Assembly (NCBI GenBank): GCA_039621445.1 | Contig: CP154954.1 | Location: forward strand, 3,291,715 to 3,355,714 | Direction of reading: 5' to 3' | Origin: Euglena gracilis | Taxonomy: Eukaryota; Euglenida; Euglenophyceae; Euglenales | DNA length: 64,000 nucleotides | Shown: positions 28,796 through 42,206 of the stretch, one piece after another | Layout of the letters: each line of letters starts with the position of its first letter | Numbering within the stretch: position 1 is the stretch's first letter | Made by a program: the position numbers and the translations under genes | Notes under the pieces: model-generated | Databases searched by the model: none | What the model saw: the letters and a program-made list of their open reading frames with translations, nothing else | Told to the model about the DNA's origin: nothing

Positions 28796-31700
28796 TATCA
28801 TACATTCAGAAAGCAATGACCTTTGACTGTTGTTCTCAAAATTGTGTCTTGTTGGGTTGATTACTATGTTGTTTTCCTGACCATTCATTCAATTTTGTCC
28901 AAGGGCAACCTCCTATCCTGCAAAGAAGTCAGCCTGTTTCAGTTGGTAGCGAAAACAGTGGCCACTTTGTGGCGGAAACCAAAATGTGCCAAAAATTTTG
29001 GCCACTTTGGGAAGGGGGGGGCCAGTATCGTCAGGTTAAAAAAATTCTTCAGCTTTCCTCTTTCCTGCGGCATTAATTCTCGACATCCAAGGTGGGGGGA
29101 GTAATGGTCTCAGGGGTTTGGTGAAACTAATGTAGATGTCCCGGAACCTGAAGGTGGTTAATTGGCGTTGCTCGTATTCAACTATTTTTTCCTGTGCATT
29201 TATCATTTGTCAAAATTGATACGGGTTTGAGGAACAGCACTGCGGAAACCAGGTGGTACAATTGGGTCCAAAAAGACCACCTCCCCCCACTTCCCCCCCA
29301 CGATCCACTCATTTTGGTGTGAGCATTGGCATTACTAGGGGAATTGGCAATGCCCCAAAGTGGAATGGAAAGAAATTGCGGAATGAAATCCCAGCAAGTG
29401 TTTTCCTTTTTTTTACCGTTTTGGCTAAATTCGCCAAATTCCCCAAAGGATTTTCGGAATTTTTCACCAGAAATTGCCCATTATTTCAAGAAATTTGTCG
29501 AACAAGAGCTTTGCCGAGACTGTCAAAATTTTCCACCTCCAAATTTTTTCATCCAATTTTCTTTAGCCCCAACTTCCCCGCCCTGTGTTGTCACCTGCCC
29601 ATGGCCAGTGACTGACGGGCATATACCATTTGGGGTGGTTGCATGAAAGGTGGAAACCTCCCACGTTTGTGGCTTAAACCATGAGGGGAAGATCAGCTGA
29701 AAAATGCACCCCAGCTGGATTTGGGCCTTGCCTGTTTGGGCCCCAGTCGGGTCCAGCCTGGCAGCAGGTTTGGAACCACCTCCCTGGCCCCCCCACTCCC
29801 TGGTCCGGCTGACCGCTCAGGCAGGGGTGCCCACGTCTACATGTGCGCCCCGTCCCCACCTTGACCGCCATTGCGATGCGTGGCCTGCCCAGGTAGGTTT
29901 TCGGCCTGTCTGTCTGGCCCAAACGGTTCTCACATCCGCAAATCCTTTGTTCTATTCTTTTGTTCTGCTTATTTTTTAACTAATCTTTTTTTCTTGCGCA
30001 TGCATAAGATTCCAATGTTCTTCTCGCGCAAATAGCTTAAGCTCTTTTAAGCTTTAAGAAGTGTCAAAAACTTTGACTTATGCGACAACTGGACATTTTT
30101 TGCCTGCAAATACGGGATATTCTGTGTCCAGCAGGAACACAATGAGAGACAAATGATGGTCGAAAATCTCAACGGGTAAAAATTTTCTCACCGTCATACT
30201 GGAGCCCCCCATCCATCCATCCATGTACGTACAGATGTATATACGCGCGCACACATGCAGGGTTTCTCCCATTTCCGTGCTGGCTGAGACCAAAGTGTAT
30301 CCATGATTTTTTGTGATTTTCCCTAATTTCGCATGGTTTTCCGTGAATTTTCCGTGACTTTCCTGTTTTCGAGGTTTTTCTTCTTCACTGACCGGGAGCA
30401 ATGAACCCTTCAGCAGAATCCTGTCACTGACTATCAAAAACACAACTGTTTCAGAGGTGCCTGGGCTGGAAAAAAAGGCGGGATTCTGAAGGGGAAAAAA
30501 ACAACAACACAAGAGCAAACAAACACACGTTCTGCACACCCCGTCAGTTTTTATCCGGCTGACTGTCTTACCAGAAAGCGCAAAGGGTTACACAAAAAAA
30601 GCCCCGGTATGGGCTTCTGCCGACACCATCAACTTCTCGTCTGTGCTAAACCAAATTAAACCCCAAAAAAATGATCGCACTTCATTACTCTTTCCTTCTG
30701 CATCTGAAGCTTGACAACTGCTGCGGAAAGGTACAGGAACAGATGGGATTTGCTGATCCCCATTCAATCCTCGGGTGAAATGCATGTTTCCGGTAAGAAG
30801 TGCCTGAAAAAAAAATCGATGCAGGATTAGGTTCAGCTGTTTGTTAATCCCAAAAGTAGCCTTTCCTCCAGGCAGAGGGGGGGAGTGACTTACTGTTGTT
30901 TGCAAAGGGACTTTTGCTCCCCGGCTCTGTGGGCTGGCTGGAAAAGGTGCTGGCCAGAAAAAAAGGTGCTAGCTGTACCCTCCCCCAGGGCTGGTTCAGA
31001 GAGAGGGGGGGGTCCAGCTGGCTGGAAACTGACCCTGAAAACAGGCAAAAAGCCCAAAAATTTGAGGCAAAAACCCCAAAAACACACAAAAATGCCATTT
31101 GGAGCCTCTTTTGACCATTTTTCAAAGTACCTCTTTGAGACATTTTTTTTGAAGTCTCTTTTTTTGGCCTTATTTTATTTTGGCCCAGCCCGGCTTCACT
31201 AGGCTGGCCCCAACTTTGCAACTTTGTTTCAGTGGACATCTGGGGGTGGGGGTCACAGCCTGGTTGGGAGCTGCTGGCCGGGAAAAAGTTGCCAGCCCTG
31301 GGGGTTGGGTCATCTCCCGTTTTTTTTTTTTAAACTGATTGCATATTTGTGTGTTTGGTTCATCTTGTTTGCAACCATGGAAACAAGTAGCGAAAAAGAC
31401 AGCAAATACAAAAACAGAAAACAATTCATCTCACGGAAACAACACACAAAAAATGGACACTTTTGAATTCAATTGCAATTAATTTTCGTAAATATCCAGA
31501 AATTTTTCCCTGCCTCTGCCTGTAAATTGTCTCCTGAGTGAGTGAGTGAAGGACTGTGGAGACAGGACTGTCACTAAGACGTCTGTTTGGTGGGCCTTCC
31601 AACGAAACACATTACATATGACCTTGTAATAATGCTTTGTGTTTAAGTTTTATGTTTGTAACAGAAGTTTAGGTATCTGGAAGTTGGGGAGCACGAAGAT

Positions 31701-32817
31701 TGGCACCAGCTTGAAGGAGGACAACGGGATTTCCTCAAGTGATCACACAAGCATGGAAACTCTTTGCCTTGTGTTTGGAAAGTTCAACTCAGAGGGGGGG
31801 GACCCTCAGGGACACTGCCAACGGAGGGGGCTTGTTCGTGTTGGCGAATCATTGGCTTTGCCACGTTGGCGGGACAAGGACAAGGACAAGAGACAGGCAG
31901 CCTTGTCAGCGATGATTACGCTGCTGCACCTCCGATCGGCTCTCGGATCCTCCCCAAGTCGCTTCATTTTGCACCTTCCCCGTCCGCACAAGGGTGGTTT
32001 GTGTGGCAGAAACCCAGGCCCAAAAGTTGAGGCTACCTTTCGTTTCTGAGCATTGTGGCCTGTATGTCATGGCAAACAACGCCAAAGACCCAAAGAAAGA
32101 GGGGGAACCCAGAGATGGTGCAAACCTGGGACCCCTACCCTCCACCCACCCAAACACCCCCTCCCAGAACTCATTCCCAGCCCTAACCCCATATACCCCA
32201 CCCTGAACCCCCGCCTCTGACTCATACTGTCTCCAGATTAAACCATTCTAAGCCTTTTTAAATGACTTTCACAGAGTTCTGTTATTTTGTAGTCAAACAC
32301 CAGCCCCACAAGCCACCAGACCAGCCGTTGATCAGAGCTGTGCGAGGCGCGGTCATCGCGGTTAGGCCGTGCAGCCAATGCAAACGTGCATACAAAAGTG
32401 GAACGTCCGAAGGACTTCGTTTGAGGTTCTGTTTTTTTCCCCTTGAAAATCAAAAACTTGTGTGTTATTCAAGGTGTTCAGAATAAAAGTTGAAAAAAAA
32501 AACACAAATCACAAAGCGACTGGATGGGAACGTGACTCCTCAGCCAACCTCAGAATTTAAGGTTGGTTGGCTGAAAATCATGATTCACAACATTCATTGA
32601 TTTCATTTGCAAAACTCAAAGATTGAGAAATATGGATTCATCACTCTCCTCTCGTAAGACTGATGAAACACACACACTTTCTAGTAAGGAAAAGTCAGAG
32701 GCACCAAAAAATATAGTTGTACCAACAAACACTTCCATGGCATCAGCATTTCTACTGTTGTTTGAACTTGGGAAGAGAACTGCCAACAGCTCACTGGGGA
32801 GTTCCAAGTAACGCAAT
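28796..32817. other. No gene recognised; scattered MITE fragments
   Basis: Fragments of the GTGCTGGCTGGACC family occur at 29690-29800 and 30888-31320. The rest is unassigned. A plus-strand frame at 31639-32049 has a charged stretch RWRDKDKDKRQAAL but no other support. Confidence 0.5.
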
Positions 32818-32825
32818 CCTTGGGC

Positions 32826-33262
32826 CAGGTTTTTGCTTAAGGACCCCCCCGGGGGGGTACTGGCAGCCAATCGGCTAGACACTGGAAAAAAACGGACTAG
32901 CCAGACCCCCCTCCCCCGGGGGGGGGGGGGGGTCCAGGGGTCCCCCCAACTGGAAAAAAAAATTTCCTCCAGCACTTTGCACCAGAGGAAGAAATGAGGT
33001 TTTTAATAGGTTTTTGGCTGATTTTGTTCCAACAAATCCCCAAAATGGCCAAAAACGGGCAATTTTGGCCATTTTTGGGGGTCCCAAAAAAAATTTCGGC
33101 GTTTCACGCCGGTCACTTGGAAAAAAATTCCACAACCGAGCCCTGCTAGTAGACCCCCCCCCGGGGTGGTCTGCTAGAAATCCCACTAGCCAAATTTGAC
33201 TAGCTCCAGTCCAGCCCCCCGGGGGGGGGGGGGGGTAGTGCAATCCCTTAAGCAAAAGCCTG
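32826..33262. mobile_element. hAT-like MITE, CAGGTTTTTGCTTAAGG family
   Basis: 437 bp with ends CAGGTTTTTGCTTAAGG and, from the right, CAGGCTTTTGCTTAAGG. Perfect 8-bp duplication ccttgggc at 32818-32825 and 33263-33270. The core hairpin is GGCGTTTCACGCC. Confidence 0.92.
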
Positions 33263-33534
33263 CCTTGGGCTGCAGATCAAGGTTTTGTTATTGACCTATT
33301 TTGGAACTGGAAATTGGAAGTTTAATGAAAAAAAAAATAATTAATGAACAAACAACACTGGCACAAAAGAAAATCGGCCCCACGCTTCCATTTGGGGGGG
33401 GGGGGATTTATGCCTCCACAGCAGGGAAAAAAATTGGATGCTTCCAAGTGAGAATTAAATCTCCTCATTTCCCGGCAACTTTTCAAGTCGGATCGCCTCC
33501 GGTTCATCTTTGCCGATTTGGAACCGGGCTGTCC

Positions 33535-33588
33535 AAGCCGACTTCAACGCCGTCCAGTTTCCACGCCTCAAGCACGAAGGCCAAATCC
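33535..33588 (-). CDS. Possible upstream exon in a GC-rich island
   Basis: The minus-strand frame reads DLAFVLEAWKLDGVEVGL. Both edges fit the CAG/CTG rule (CTGCCGGC before, GGACAG after), and the phase would join in frame to gene A exon a1. The surrounding 33500-33740 is unusually GC-rich. It is nine kilobases upstream, short and without a family match, so chance is quite possible. Confidence 0.3.
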
Positions 33589-34455
33589 GCCGGCAGCGCC
33601 GGAGCGGTCGCGGGGCGGCGCGGCGGTCGAGTCCCGGCGCCGCGGCCGCCGTTGCGGGCGAATCAGCAACGCCGACCCACCGGAGAGAAGGCAGCGTGCG
33701 CCGAGCGCCGCGGCGGGCGCTGCCCCGCAGTGAGCCACTGCCGGCGTAAACCAGGCCAGGCAGCCATGTGGGATGGTGGGATGGCTTCAAGAAAATTATG
33801 AAAAGCACGTTGTGGGGAAACAAAAGATCAATCGAGTTGTCGGAAAAGAAAGTTCACAGTGCAATACTGCAAACGAGGGGTGACAAGTTGGGCAGGACGG
33901 AAGGGGGTGACTATTTGCCGGGGTGACAATTTGGCGGGCACAGCCAGGGGTGACAATTGCCCGGGGGCGTCAGTTGCCCAGGGGCGTCAATTGCCCGGGG
34001 CGGCGCGGGTACTCTATAATACGTTGTGTTGAAATTTATAACCCCCCCTAAATCGTTCATATGGAGCCCCACTCCTTCAATATCCCTATCAACCCCTTGC
34101 CCTTGGGGGGGGGCACAAATTTATACATATGGGCCATATTTTATAATATACATAATAATGTATAGAATATATCTTATATATACGTATATGTCTTATGTCT
34201 ATATGAATCTGTCTATATGTATATGTCTATATGAATATATCTTGTATATTATGTATAGAATGTGTCTTATATATATTAATTTACATTATAATTACTCATA
34301 ACTATATAATTGGTTATATACTTAGTTATATAAATTTATTATCTTAATAAAGCTAATTCAACATATAATTTTAAATATAATTAATTGCATTGAATAATCA
34401 TGGTACAGATAATTATAATTATTATAATGTTAATAATATGTATATACATACATAT

Positions 34456-34935
34456 GGCAAGTGTTAAGTTTAGTTCCGGGTTCGGCACAGGGTACACGCC
34501 TGGGGTTGGCGGTTAGGGTTAGGGTTAAGGTCGGGACTGGCGGGCCTGAGGTCGTCGCGCGCGCGACGCAGCGCATCCTCCCTGCTGGCCCGGGCTGCGC
34601 GATCCCGAAAGACGGCAGACCGGCAGAAGGAAAGAAAGATAAAGCCCGCCGAAGAGTCGGCCCCCATAAGGGACTTCGCCCTCCCTTTGCCTTGGGAGTG
34701 AGTGACTCCAAAAGGGGCCGGTGCCGCGATTTGCGGTGTGGGCAGTCAAGGCAGTTGGGCCCACGTGCGCAGGGCAGGTTGCGCGGCGTCGCGTGCGTGC
34801 GGCGGACGACCTCAGGCTGGCCGGTCCTAACCCTAACCATGCGCCCTCCACTATCCCAGGTGTATACCCCGTGCCCAACCCGGTGTCAAGTTTAGTACCC
34901 CCCTAGGGGGGAGGGGACTAAACTTAACACTTGCC
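34456..34935. mobile_element. 480-bp fold-back element with telomere-like motifs
   Basis: Perfect 19-bp terminal inverted repeats GGCAAGTGTTAAGTTTAGT at 34456-34474 and 34917-34935. Imperfect homology of the arms continues for about 170 bp, including CCGGGTTCGGCACAGGGTA against CCGGGTTGGGCACGGGGTA. Each arm contains TTAGGGTTAGG-type telomere-like repeats. It is GC-rich and sits in an AT-rich island, with no clear target duplication. Confidence 0.85.
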
Positions 34936-35591
34936 TTTTGTCAGAATTATAATTCTATTAATTAAGACATATAACGCACGTGCCAAAAAAAAAATACTTC
35001 CAATATTCAATATCAGTCTTCCTATAAAAAATTTTGGGAAGAAATCGCCATCAAAACATTTTAAATATTAACACTTTATTTAAATTTAATTTTTTGTTGT
35101 ATATTGTTTTTTTGTATATTGATATCACAAATTCTATGGACCATTAACAATGTGGTTTGATATAACAAATTTTAGGGACCATGAAGAATTCTTGTGTCCT
35201 GAAGTTCACCAAAAAAAAAGCTACTTGGGCTCTGGGTGCACCACAACGTGCCACCTTGGGGTCCGAAAAATGACTGTCTGAACCGTTCCTGCGACGTCAA
35301 GCCAGGCCCTGGAGGGGGGGCTCTGTCTTGGAGTGGCAAGCCCCCCGGAAATCCCTGGCAGGGGGCGGGGCGTTGCCAATGGAAAGGGGGTCAGCGGGCC
35401 GACAGCAAAGGAGCCGTCGGAGGTCAAAGCTCACGTGGCGATGGGTGGGAACCCGAAGCCAATGCCGCATTTGGAAAAACGAATGGAGCGGCTCGGGGGT
35501 TGAGTGAGTGGCAGGGAAAAAGTGTTGGTTGGGGGGGGGGGGGGGGGGGCAATGGAGTCCCAACAGGGGAGGGGGAGGTGGGGGTCCAGGC

Positions 35592-35924
35592 CCCACAATT
35601 TTTGACCGACCCCCGGAGGGGGGGGTCACTCCAATCTTCGAAAAACCACTCGTTGACTTTTTTTTTGAGAAACTGGTCAGTAACCTCCCCCCCCCCGGGC
35701 CACTCAGGAAAGCCAGCCACTTTCCAGTCACTTTAGGCCATTTTAGGCCAAATAAATTTCCCCGGCTGGCACCTGGGTCACCCAAGCCACTTTTGCCCAC
35801 CCCTGGCCGACTCCCTCTCCTGGGGGGGGGGGGGTCCGGGCCAAAAACCAGTCAGTCACTCTGAAAGAAAAAAAAACAGTGAGTCACCCTGGGGGGCAGG
35901 TGATTGTGGCTGAGTGATTGTGTG
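35592..35924. mobile_element. hAT-like MITE, CCAGTCAGTCACT family, copy D
   Basis: 333 bp, beginning CCCACAATTTTTGACCGACC, with 8-bp flanks gtccaggc and gtccagga (seven of eight). It shares the TTTAGGCCATTTTAGGCCAA and CCAGTCAGTCACTCTGAAA segments with copy B. Confidence 0.75.
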
Positions 35925-36417
35925 GTCCAGGATGGGCTCCCTTTGGCCATTTTGCAATCCCTCCAGTCCTAAAGTTTAGCAATCAACTGGGCTGAGGTGG
36001 CCGCAACCTTGTTTCTGCCGGCCCTCGTTGAAAGTCTGCAGCCCAGTTGGGAATTGTTGACAGGGAAAAAAAACTGCTGGTTGCTGGAAGCCCCCCCCCC
36101 AGGTTAGGATCTCCTCCGGCTTTGGACTTCCTGCTTATGAAGCAAGGGGCTCCAACTAAACCAACCAAAGGCGGGAGTCACGAGGTGCCCTCTTCAGAAT
36201 GATTTTACCTCCTGTTGAAACAAGATTCATCACACAATATCTGTTGTATGCCACCAACATTCATTTTACCTGTTCCCTTGCAACACAACCAAAACCAACC
36301 GAAAAGTCAATGCCCAAAAAGAGCAAAAGGTCCCTCTTATCGGGGTATGGGGGAGGCGAAACAGCCAGGACGTTGGATGATGCAGACAATCATCTTCATT
36401 TCATTTAGTATTTTCAG

Positions 36418-36716
<299 letters not shown>

Positions 36717-36852
36717 GCGGGGGGGGGTGGCCAGGGGGTGTCTGCCACCCTCTAGGCCCTGGGGGGGGGGGGGGGCGGAGAGTGTTAAGGATAGAAGTTC
36801 TTTCGGCCCGCACCTCCCCTTGACATTCAGGCCTCGACAAGGTGAGCCCCCC

Positions 36853-37299
36853 CATACATCTCTTTAAGGACCCCAGGGGGAGGTGCTGGGCTAGGGCTAG
36901 AAATTTGGGCTGGCTAGCCCGCCCCCCGGGGGGGGGGGGGGGGGCTGGGCCCCGGCTGGACCCGAACCGGGGCGAGCTGGACTGAAATCGGAAAAATGCC
37001 CAAAAATGACCTGCAGAACACAGTTTTGAAAAAAATGATGCATCTGAACCCCCCCCCAAATGCCCCAAACGCCCCCCAAACCCCATTTCTGGCCACTTTT
37101 GAACACAGTTTTTCAAAAAATATCGGCGCTTTGCGCCGAAAAATTTTGGGCTGGACCCCCAAAAAAGGGGCTGGCTAGCTGGGCTAGCAGCACCCCCCGG
37201 GGGGGGGGGGGTGCTGCTGCGGCTGGGCTGGGCCCAAATCAGGACTGGCTGCAGCCGCCCCCCCCGGGGGGGGTTCGCAAAACCTTAGAGAGATGTATG
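36853..37299. mobile_element. hAT-like MITE, CATACATCTC family
   Basis: 447 bp with ends CATACATCTCTTTAAGG and, read from the right, CATACATCTCTCTAAGG. The flanks are C-rich (agcccccc and cccccccc). The interior includes ATCGGCGCTTTGCGCCGAAA, the core hairpin seen in other families. Confidence 0.8.
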
Positions 37300-38439
37300 C
37301 CCCCCCCCCTCCGTCGCCTTTCCACCTCCAAAAACAGGCTGCGCGATTGGCGTCAGACATGTCGCCACCCGTTGCCAGCTGATCATGAACACTACCACAG
37401 AGGTGGGGCACGACCCTTGCTCGCAGTGCCAAAGTTGGCATCGCCAAGTAGGGATCGAGCAAGCAGAGCAAAAATTCACTTCGGTAGTGTCCTCTTCAAT
37501 CTTGTCAATAAAACACCTTTTCACACACGCACACACGCACTCTCTCTCACTCATACACACATGCTTGTACACTAGGTTGTGGGTCAACCCGCCCCCACAC
37601 CCAAATTGGCAAAAAAAAACCATTGGCCCAGCCCAGCTCCAGTAACGGCAGGGGCAGCAGGTTAAACAACCCAGGATCCCCTGGACCCTGGACCTGGGGG
37701 GTCACAAGAAAAACCCTTGGTCTGTTTGTGTTTGTGCGAAAATCCCACAAACCCCTAATTTTCATCATTCCTGACCTTTCTACCTTGTTGGCAGTTTCAA
37801 CGTGGAGGTTTTGGCCAAAATTTCTTTAAGGGTACTTTTGAAGTAAAATCCTTAAAAGCCACCCTTCCATCATCTTTTGGCATTTTTTTAAAAAAAAATC
37901 CCAGCATTTCGTGACGGAAAGCTTTGTCTCGACTGATGACAAGACTCCCTGGTGTGGGCCACCCCCCAACATCAGCCTCCCCTGGTTGCCCCCAACCCCC
38001 TCGGTGGGGTGCAACCTTGACAAGAAGCCACAGAGAAGCAAAGCAAAATCAGGGTTAAATAACCCCCAAAGGAAGCCCCCAGAATTAATGTAAAAAAAGG
38101 TTGTTCATGAAACAGTAACAACATCCCTTGGCTATTTATAAAATGTAACTCACCCCAAACTTGTGAAAATGCCCCAGAATGGATGATTTTTTGACTGTGT
38201 GTGTCTTCCTTCGACGCATTTTGATTTGTTGAAACTGTGCATTTTTGGGGATAATATTTGCTCACCCCTTTTCATTGTCAAAAATCCTGCTTTTGCAGGA
38301 ATGCTTTTGCAGAAGGTTCTTTCAAAAATTCAAAAACAGTGGACCCCAAAAGATAAAAGACCTTTGAGATTTTTAGCAAAAATACCAAAAAAAAGTGGGC
38401 CCAGGGTTTCACTTTGGTAGTCTTGACCTCCTCCCGCCG

Positions 38440-38765
38440 AATACAACCAACCTGGGTCTTGTATTTTAGGTCCGTTGCTGGAAATCTCTAGGTCTTATTC
38501 TTGTGTTTTTCTTGACCGACACGGCCCAAAAATCATCATTTTTCAAGTTTCAAACTCTTTCTTCTCCATTCTGTGCTTCACAGCATATGTTTAGTGCCAA
38601 ATACATTAATTTGACAAAAATTTGGTCTTTATCCTTGATGTGTCTAAAAGTTGGTTTTTGATAATTCTTCAGGGAAGCCGTCTCTGTCACTTTGCGGCAT
38701 TGGGGGAGAAGACTTATTTCTGGATCTTTGTTGCTCGGTCCGGGTCTTATTTTAGGGGTTTACCA
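38440..38765. mobile_element. CCAAAAATAAGACCC family copy
   Basis: Bounded on the right by GGTCTTATTTTAGGGGTTTACC and on the left by GGGTCTTGTATTTTAGG, with TTGCTGGAAATCTCTAGG inside. It is not near any recognised gene. Confidence 0.55.
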
Positions 38766-39253
38766 AATACACAAGCACAGAGATGTGTGAATTGACAGTG
38801 TGTTGGCCAGGCCAAAAGAAACACCAAATCCCCTGTCCCTTGATCAAATGTAATCTTTTCGGCACGCGATGTTAGTTCAATAATTGTGTGAAGATGTGTA
38901 TAATTTAATTCACTTTTTTGCAATGTTTCAGAGTGGCTGTTCTTTTTGTAATTTGTTGGGACGATAAGCATACAATCTGACAATGGCTGAAAATGCCTTG
39001 CACACCTAAATTAATTTCTGCCACTTTGGATAATTTGTGGACACTTTGGTCGCGGTGGCCTGTTTCACACCACTTTTTTTTTCCGAGATTGTGACAAATA
39101 GCCGAAAATTGCTAAGAATCGGCCAAAAATAGCAAAAAAAAACCGGTCGAAAATGAGATACAAAAAAAAGCCAAAGGTGCCCAAAAGGCCCAAAATGGTC
39201 ATTCCCATACCCCAGCTGTATCCATTTTTTTTGCCGACCTGGGATCCATTCCC

Positions 39254-39306
39254 CTTGTCTAACGACCCCCAGTCAGAGATGAACATTAATGGTCGTTGGA
39301 CAAGGG
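39254..39306. repeat. Mini inverted repeat TTGTCTAACGACC ... GGTCGTTGGACAA
   Basis: A 53-bp solo hairpin with 13-base arms (one mismatch), matching the outer arms of the CCTATGTCC/TTGTCCAAC family. A looser relative occurs at 56768-56858. Confidence 0.6.
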
Positions 39307-39984
39307 GGTAATACACCACAAAACGTAAAAAAAATAATCTCCTTGGAATATAGCTTTTAAAAGGGCAATCAAGAAGCAGGAGCATTCGACAGGGGGGGGG
39401 GTACATATAAGGTTAAAATGCAGGGGCAGGCCAAATCTAAGTGAATCGAAGGCAGGTCCGAGGATAGGGAAGAGTGCAGAGAATAGAAAGCAGCATTTTC
39501 CAAGCATGATACAGAAGCAGGCCATGATCTGAAAGTTGGAGGGATGAGTAAAGGAAAACAGAATGTTGCCTTTTCAAAAATGACAATTGAAAAAAGAAAA
39601 TGAAGAAGCAAGTGGGACATTCATAAACCAATGAGATGGAGCATTCCAAAGTCTTCATAGTATACAAATACAGATACAAAATACAAATACAAATGCAAAT
39701 AAAAAATATAACAATGCTTTTGTAATAATATTCCAGTATAAAGCAGGATATACTACAAAATAATAATAGTATAATAATAAATTATAACTACAAACATAAA
39801 TACAAAATACAAAATACAAATACAGATAGATAAATTAAAAATAGTAAAATTATGGATATTGAAAATACAATTCTGTTAAATAAAAAACTAAATATAAATT
39901 TTCAAATAAAAACCTATAAAATATATAAAAGCAAAATAATAAATGTAAATACAACTACAAATAACAATGATGAATACATACATA

Positions 39985-40244
39985 CATAAATAAATGAATG
40001 AATGAATGAATGAATGAATGAATGAATGAATGAATGAATGAATGAATGAATGAATGAATGAATGAATGAATAAGAAACAAACAAACAAACAAACAAACAA
40101 ACAACGAATGAATGAATGAATGGATGAATGAATGAATGAACGAATGGATGGATGGATGGATGGATGGATGAATGAATGAATGAATGAATGAATGAAAGAA
40201 TGAATGAATGAATGAATGAATGCATGTATGAATGAATATACAAA

Positions 40245-40279
<35 letters not shown>

Positions 40280-40550
40280 AAAAAAAAAAAAAAAAAAAAA
40301 TGAATAAATAAATAAATAAATAAAAAAATAAATGAATAAATAAATAAATAAATGAATGAATGAATGAATGAATGAATGAATGAAAAAATAAATAAATAAG
40401 CAAATAAATAAAATAAATAAATAAATAAATAAACAAATAAATAAATGAATGAATAAATAAATATAATAAAATATACTAAAATATAATAAATAAACAAATA
40501 AATAAACAAATAAACAAATAAACAGATGAATGAATGAATATAAATATGAA
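39985..40550 (+). repeat. (GAAT)n and (AAAT)n array in an AT-rich island
   Basis: GAAT units, then AAAC, GGAT and AAAT units, with an A run of about 20. It lies in an AT-rich tract spanning about 39.7-40.8 kb with no gene signal. Confidence 0.96.
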
Positions 40551-42043
40551 TAAAAATATAGATTTAAATATTTACATAATATAAATGTAAATATGAACAT
40601 CAATATAATGCAAATACAAAAATTAACATAAAATGCAAAATACAAAAAGTAAAGTGTGAACATATAGATTGTGATACAAATATAAACATTATTCAAATAT
40701 AATATATAATTCAAACACAATAGTGTACTGTACATCAAGTATGACTTTTATAATAACCTTCTAATATGACCATATGCCAATTCAATTAACTCAAAATAAA
40801 ACAAAACAAAATGAAATAATTGTATTCTCAAACATTAACACAATGGGACAACAAAAAAATGTCATTTGCAGAGCATCTTCCAGGTGGAGAAAAGCCGCAG
40901 ACAAAGCTCGGGGGGGGGGGAGGGGGGGGGGCAACATTCACCAGCCACATCGCAGCTGGTTGCAGTTACACTGGCGAACGGTCGTGTGTGGCGGGGGGGA
41001 CAAAAAAAGTCAAAAAGCAGCCCGCTTCAGTTCATTTTATTGTGTCTGGGGTGGAGGAAAAACAAAACAGAGGTAACCCAGATGAGCAATGGCATCCGCA
41101 TTGGTGTTCCCTTTCGGCGCTTCAAACGTGAACCTTCTGCCAAATTTCGACATTCCACTGTAAGCATTGGTTGGCATTGGCAGGCATTGACACCATTGTG
41201 CCCACTGAGCATTCATTGGCTTTGGAAGATTAGGCTCCTCCTAAAGGATGTGGTAACGTGGCGAACAAGAAAGTTGAGCAAAAGAGGACTGTGTAGTGGG
41301 GAGGAAAGAAGTCGGAGTTTGGGAGAACTCCGAGCAACGGACGTGGCAAGACTGGACCAGTCATTGTAAAAGGGGCCGCACACGGTTTGCAAAGTGAAAA
41401 CACTGGTCACACACTCATGGACTAAAAATTTGGCAGAAGACAAATTCTGAACACCAGCATTCCCTGCAAGTGTTTATACATGTATGTGTGCAAACATGCA
41501 TGTATGAATGCACGCCTGTAAATGTTTGCATGTATGCATGTGTGTACGCGCGCATGCATGTATGCATGTAAATGCATGCATTTACTTATGCCCAAAGAAG
41601 GAGGAAAGTAAAAAAGGGGGAAAGATCCCTGCAAGGGACACAGGATAATATGCTGCGGAAACTGGGGTTCTGCGGTGCCTTTCGATCCATTGCAGAGCCT
41701 GTAGGCCCCTAGTGACGGCAGTCAACCGAGGACAAAACAAGAACGACGTTCGCGTCTGGGCGTTGGTGTGTCCGTGCGTCTTTGTGTGTGTGAGCATGGA
41801 TGCATGTGCGGGTGCATCTTGTAATCAAATGATGCAGTGCAGCCGGTGAAAGACACAATTCAGAGGGAAACCAGTGCTATAGATGTGAAGGAGCCAATAC
41901 GCACTGCAAGTGCAGTTGAAATCTGGCTTCTGTTTCTGCGCACTTGTGGCTTGGTTGTTCTCTCCTCTAATGTTGACGATGCTGGACTTGTAATTAGTGC
42001 GCCACAGCGCTCACGCCGCGGGACCGAGATTTCCTTTCTGCGG

Positions 42044-42206
42044 CAGTGGAACAGATCTTTTGCCGCGGCGTTTGTGGCCCATAGCACAGAAACCGTCAGC
42101 CACATCACAACAATAAACAGGTTTTCTGGTGGTGCTGCCGAGGGCATAATATCTGCGGTGACGCCGGCGAACACAACAAGTAAAGCCAAAATGCAAAACA
42201 AAAATA
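42044..42206 (-). CDS. Possible exon of an unknown membrane protein
   Basis: The frame reads IFLFCILALLVVFAGVTADI, then MPSAAPPENLFIVVMWLTVS and VLWATNAAAKDLFHC, two membrane-like segments. The acceptor fits CTG plus five bases (or a CTGCAG AG acceptor) and the donor precedes CCGCAG; GTGAGC further on is an alternative conventional donor. No family was recognised. Confidence 0.35.

Larger units (their letters stand above)
37300..42043. other. No gene recognised
   Basis: Holds the repeats listed separately and otherwise anonymous sequence. 37300-38400 and 40760-42040 show no exon-like frame that I trust. Confidence 0.5.

Noticed and set aside
29674-29922. Minus-strand frame starting MGQTDRPKTYLG as a gene A exon
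   Set aside because: The sequence belongs to the GTGCTGGCTGGACC/CAGCTGG repeat family and lacks CAG/CTG edges.
33455-33823. 123-codon minus-strand frame across the GC island
   Set aside because: Arg/Ala/Pro-rich in all frames because of GC content; only the short 33535-33588 segment was kept as a weak candidate.
34500-34530. A telomere
   Set aside because: Only two to three TTAGGG units, present in both arms of an internal fold-back element.
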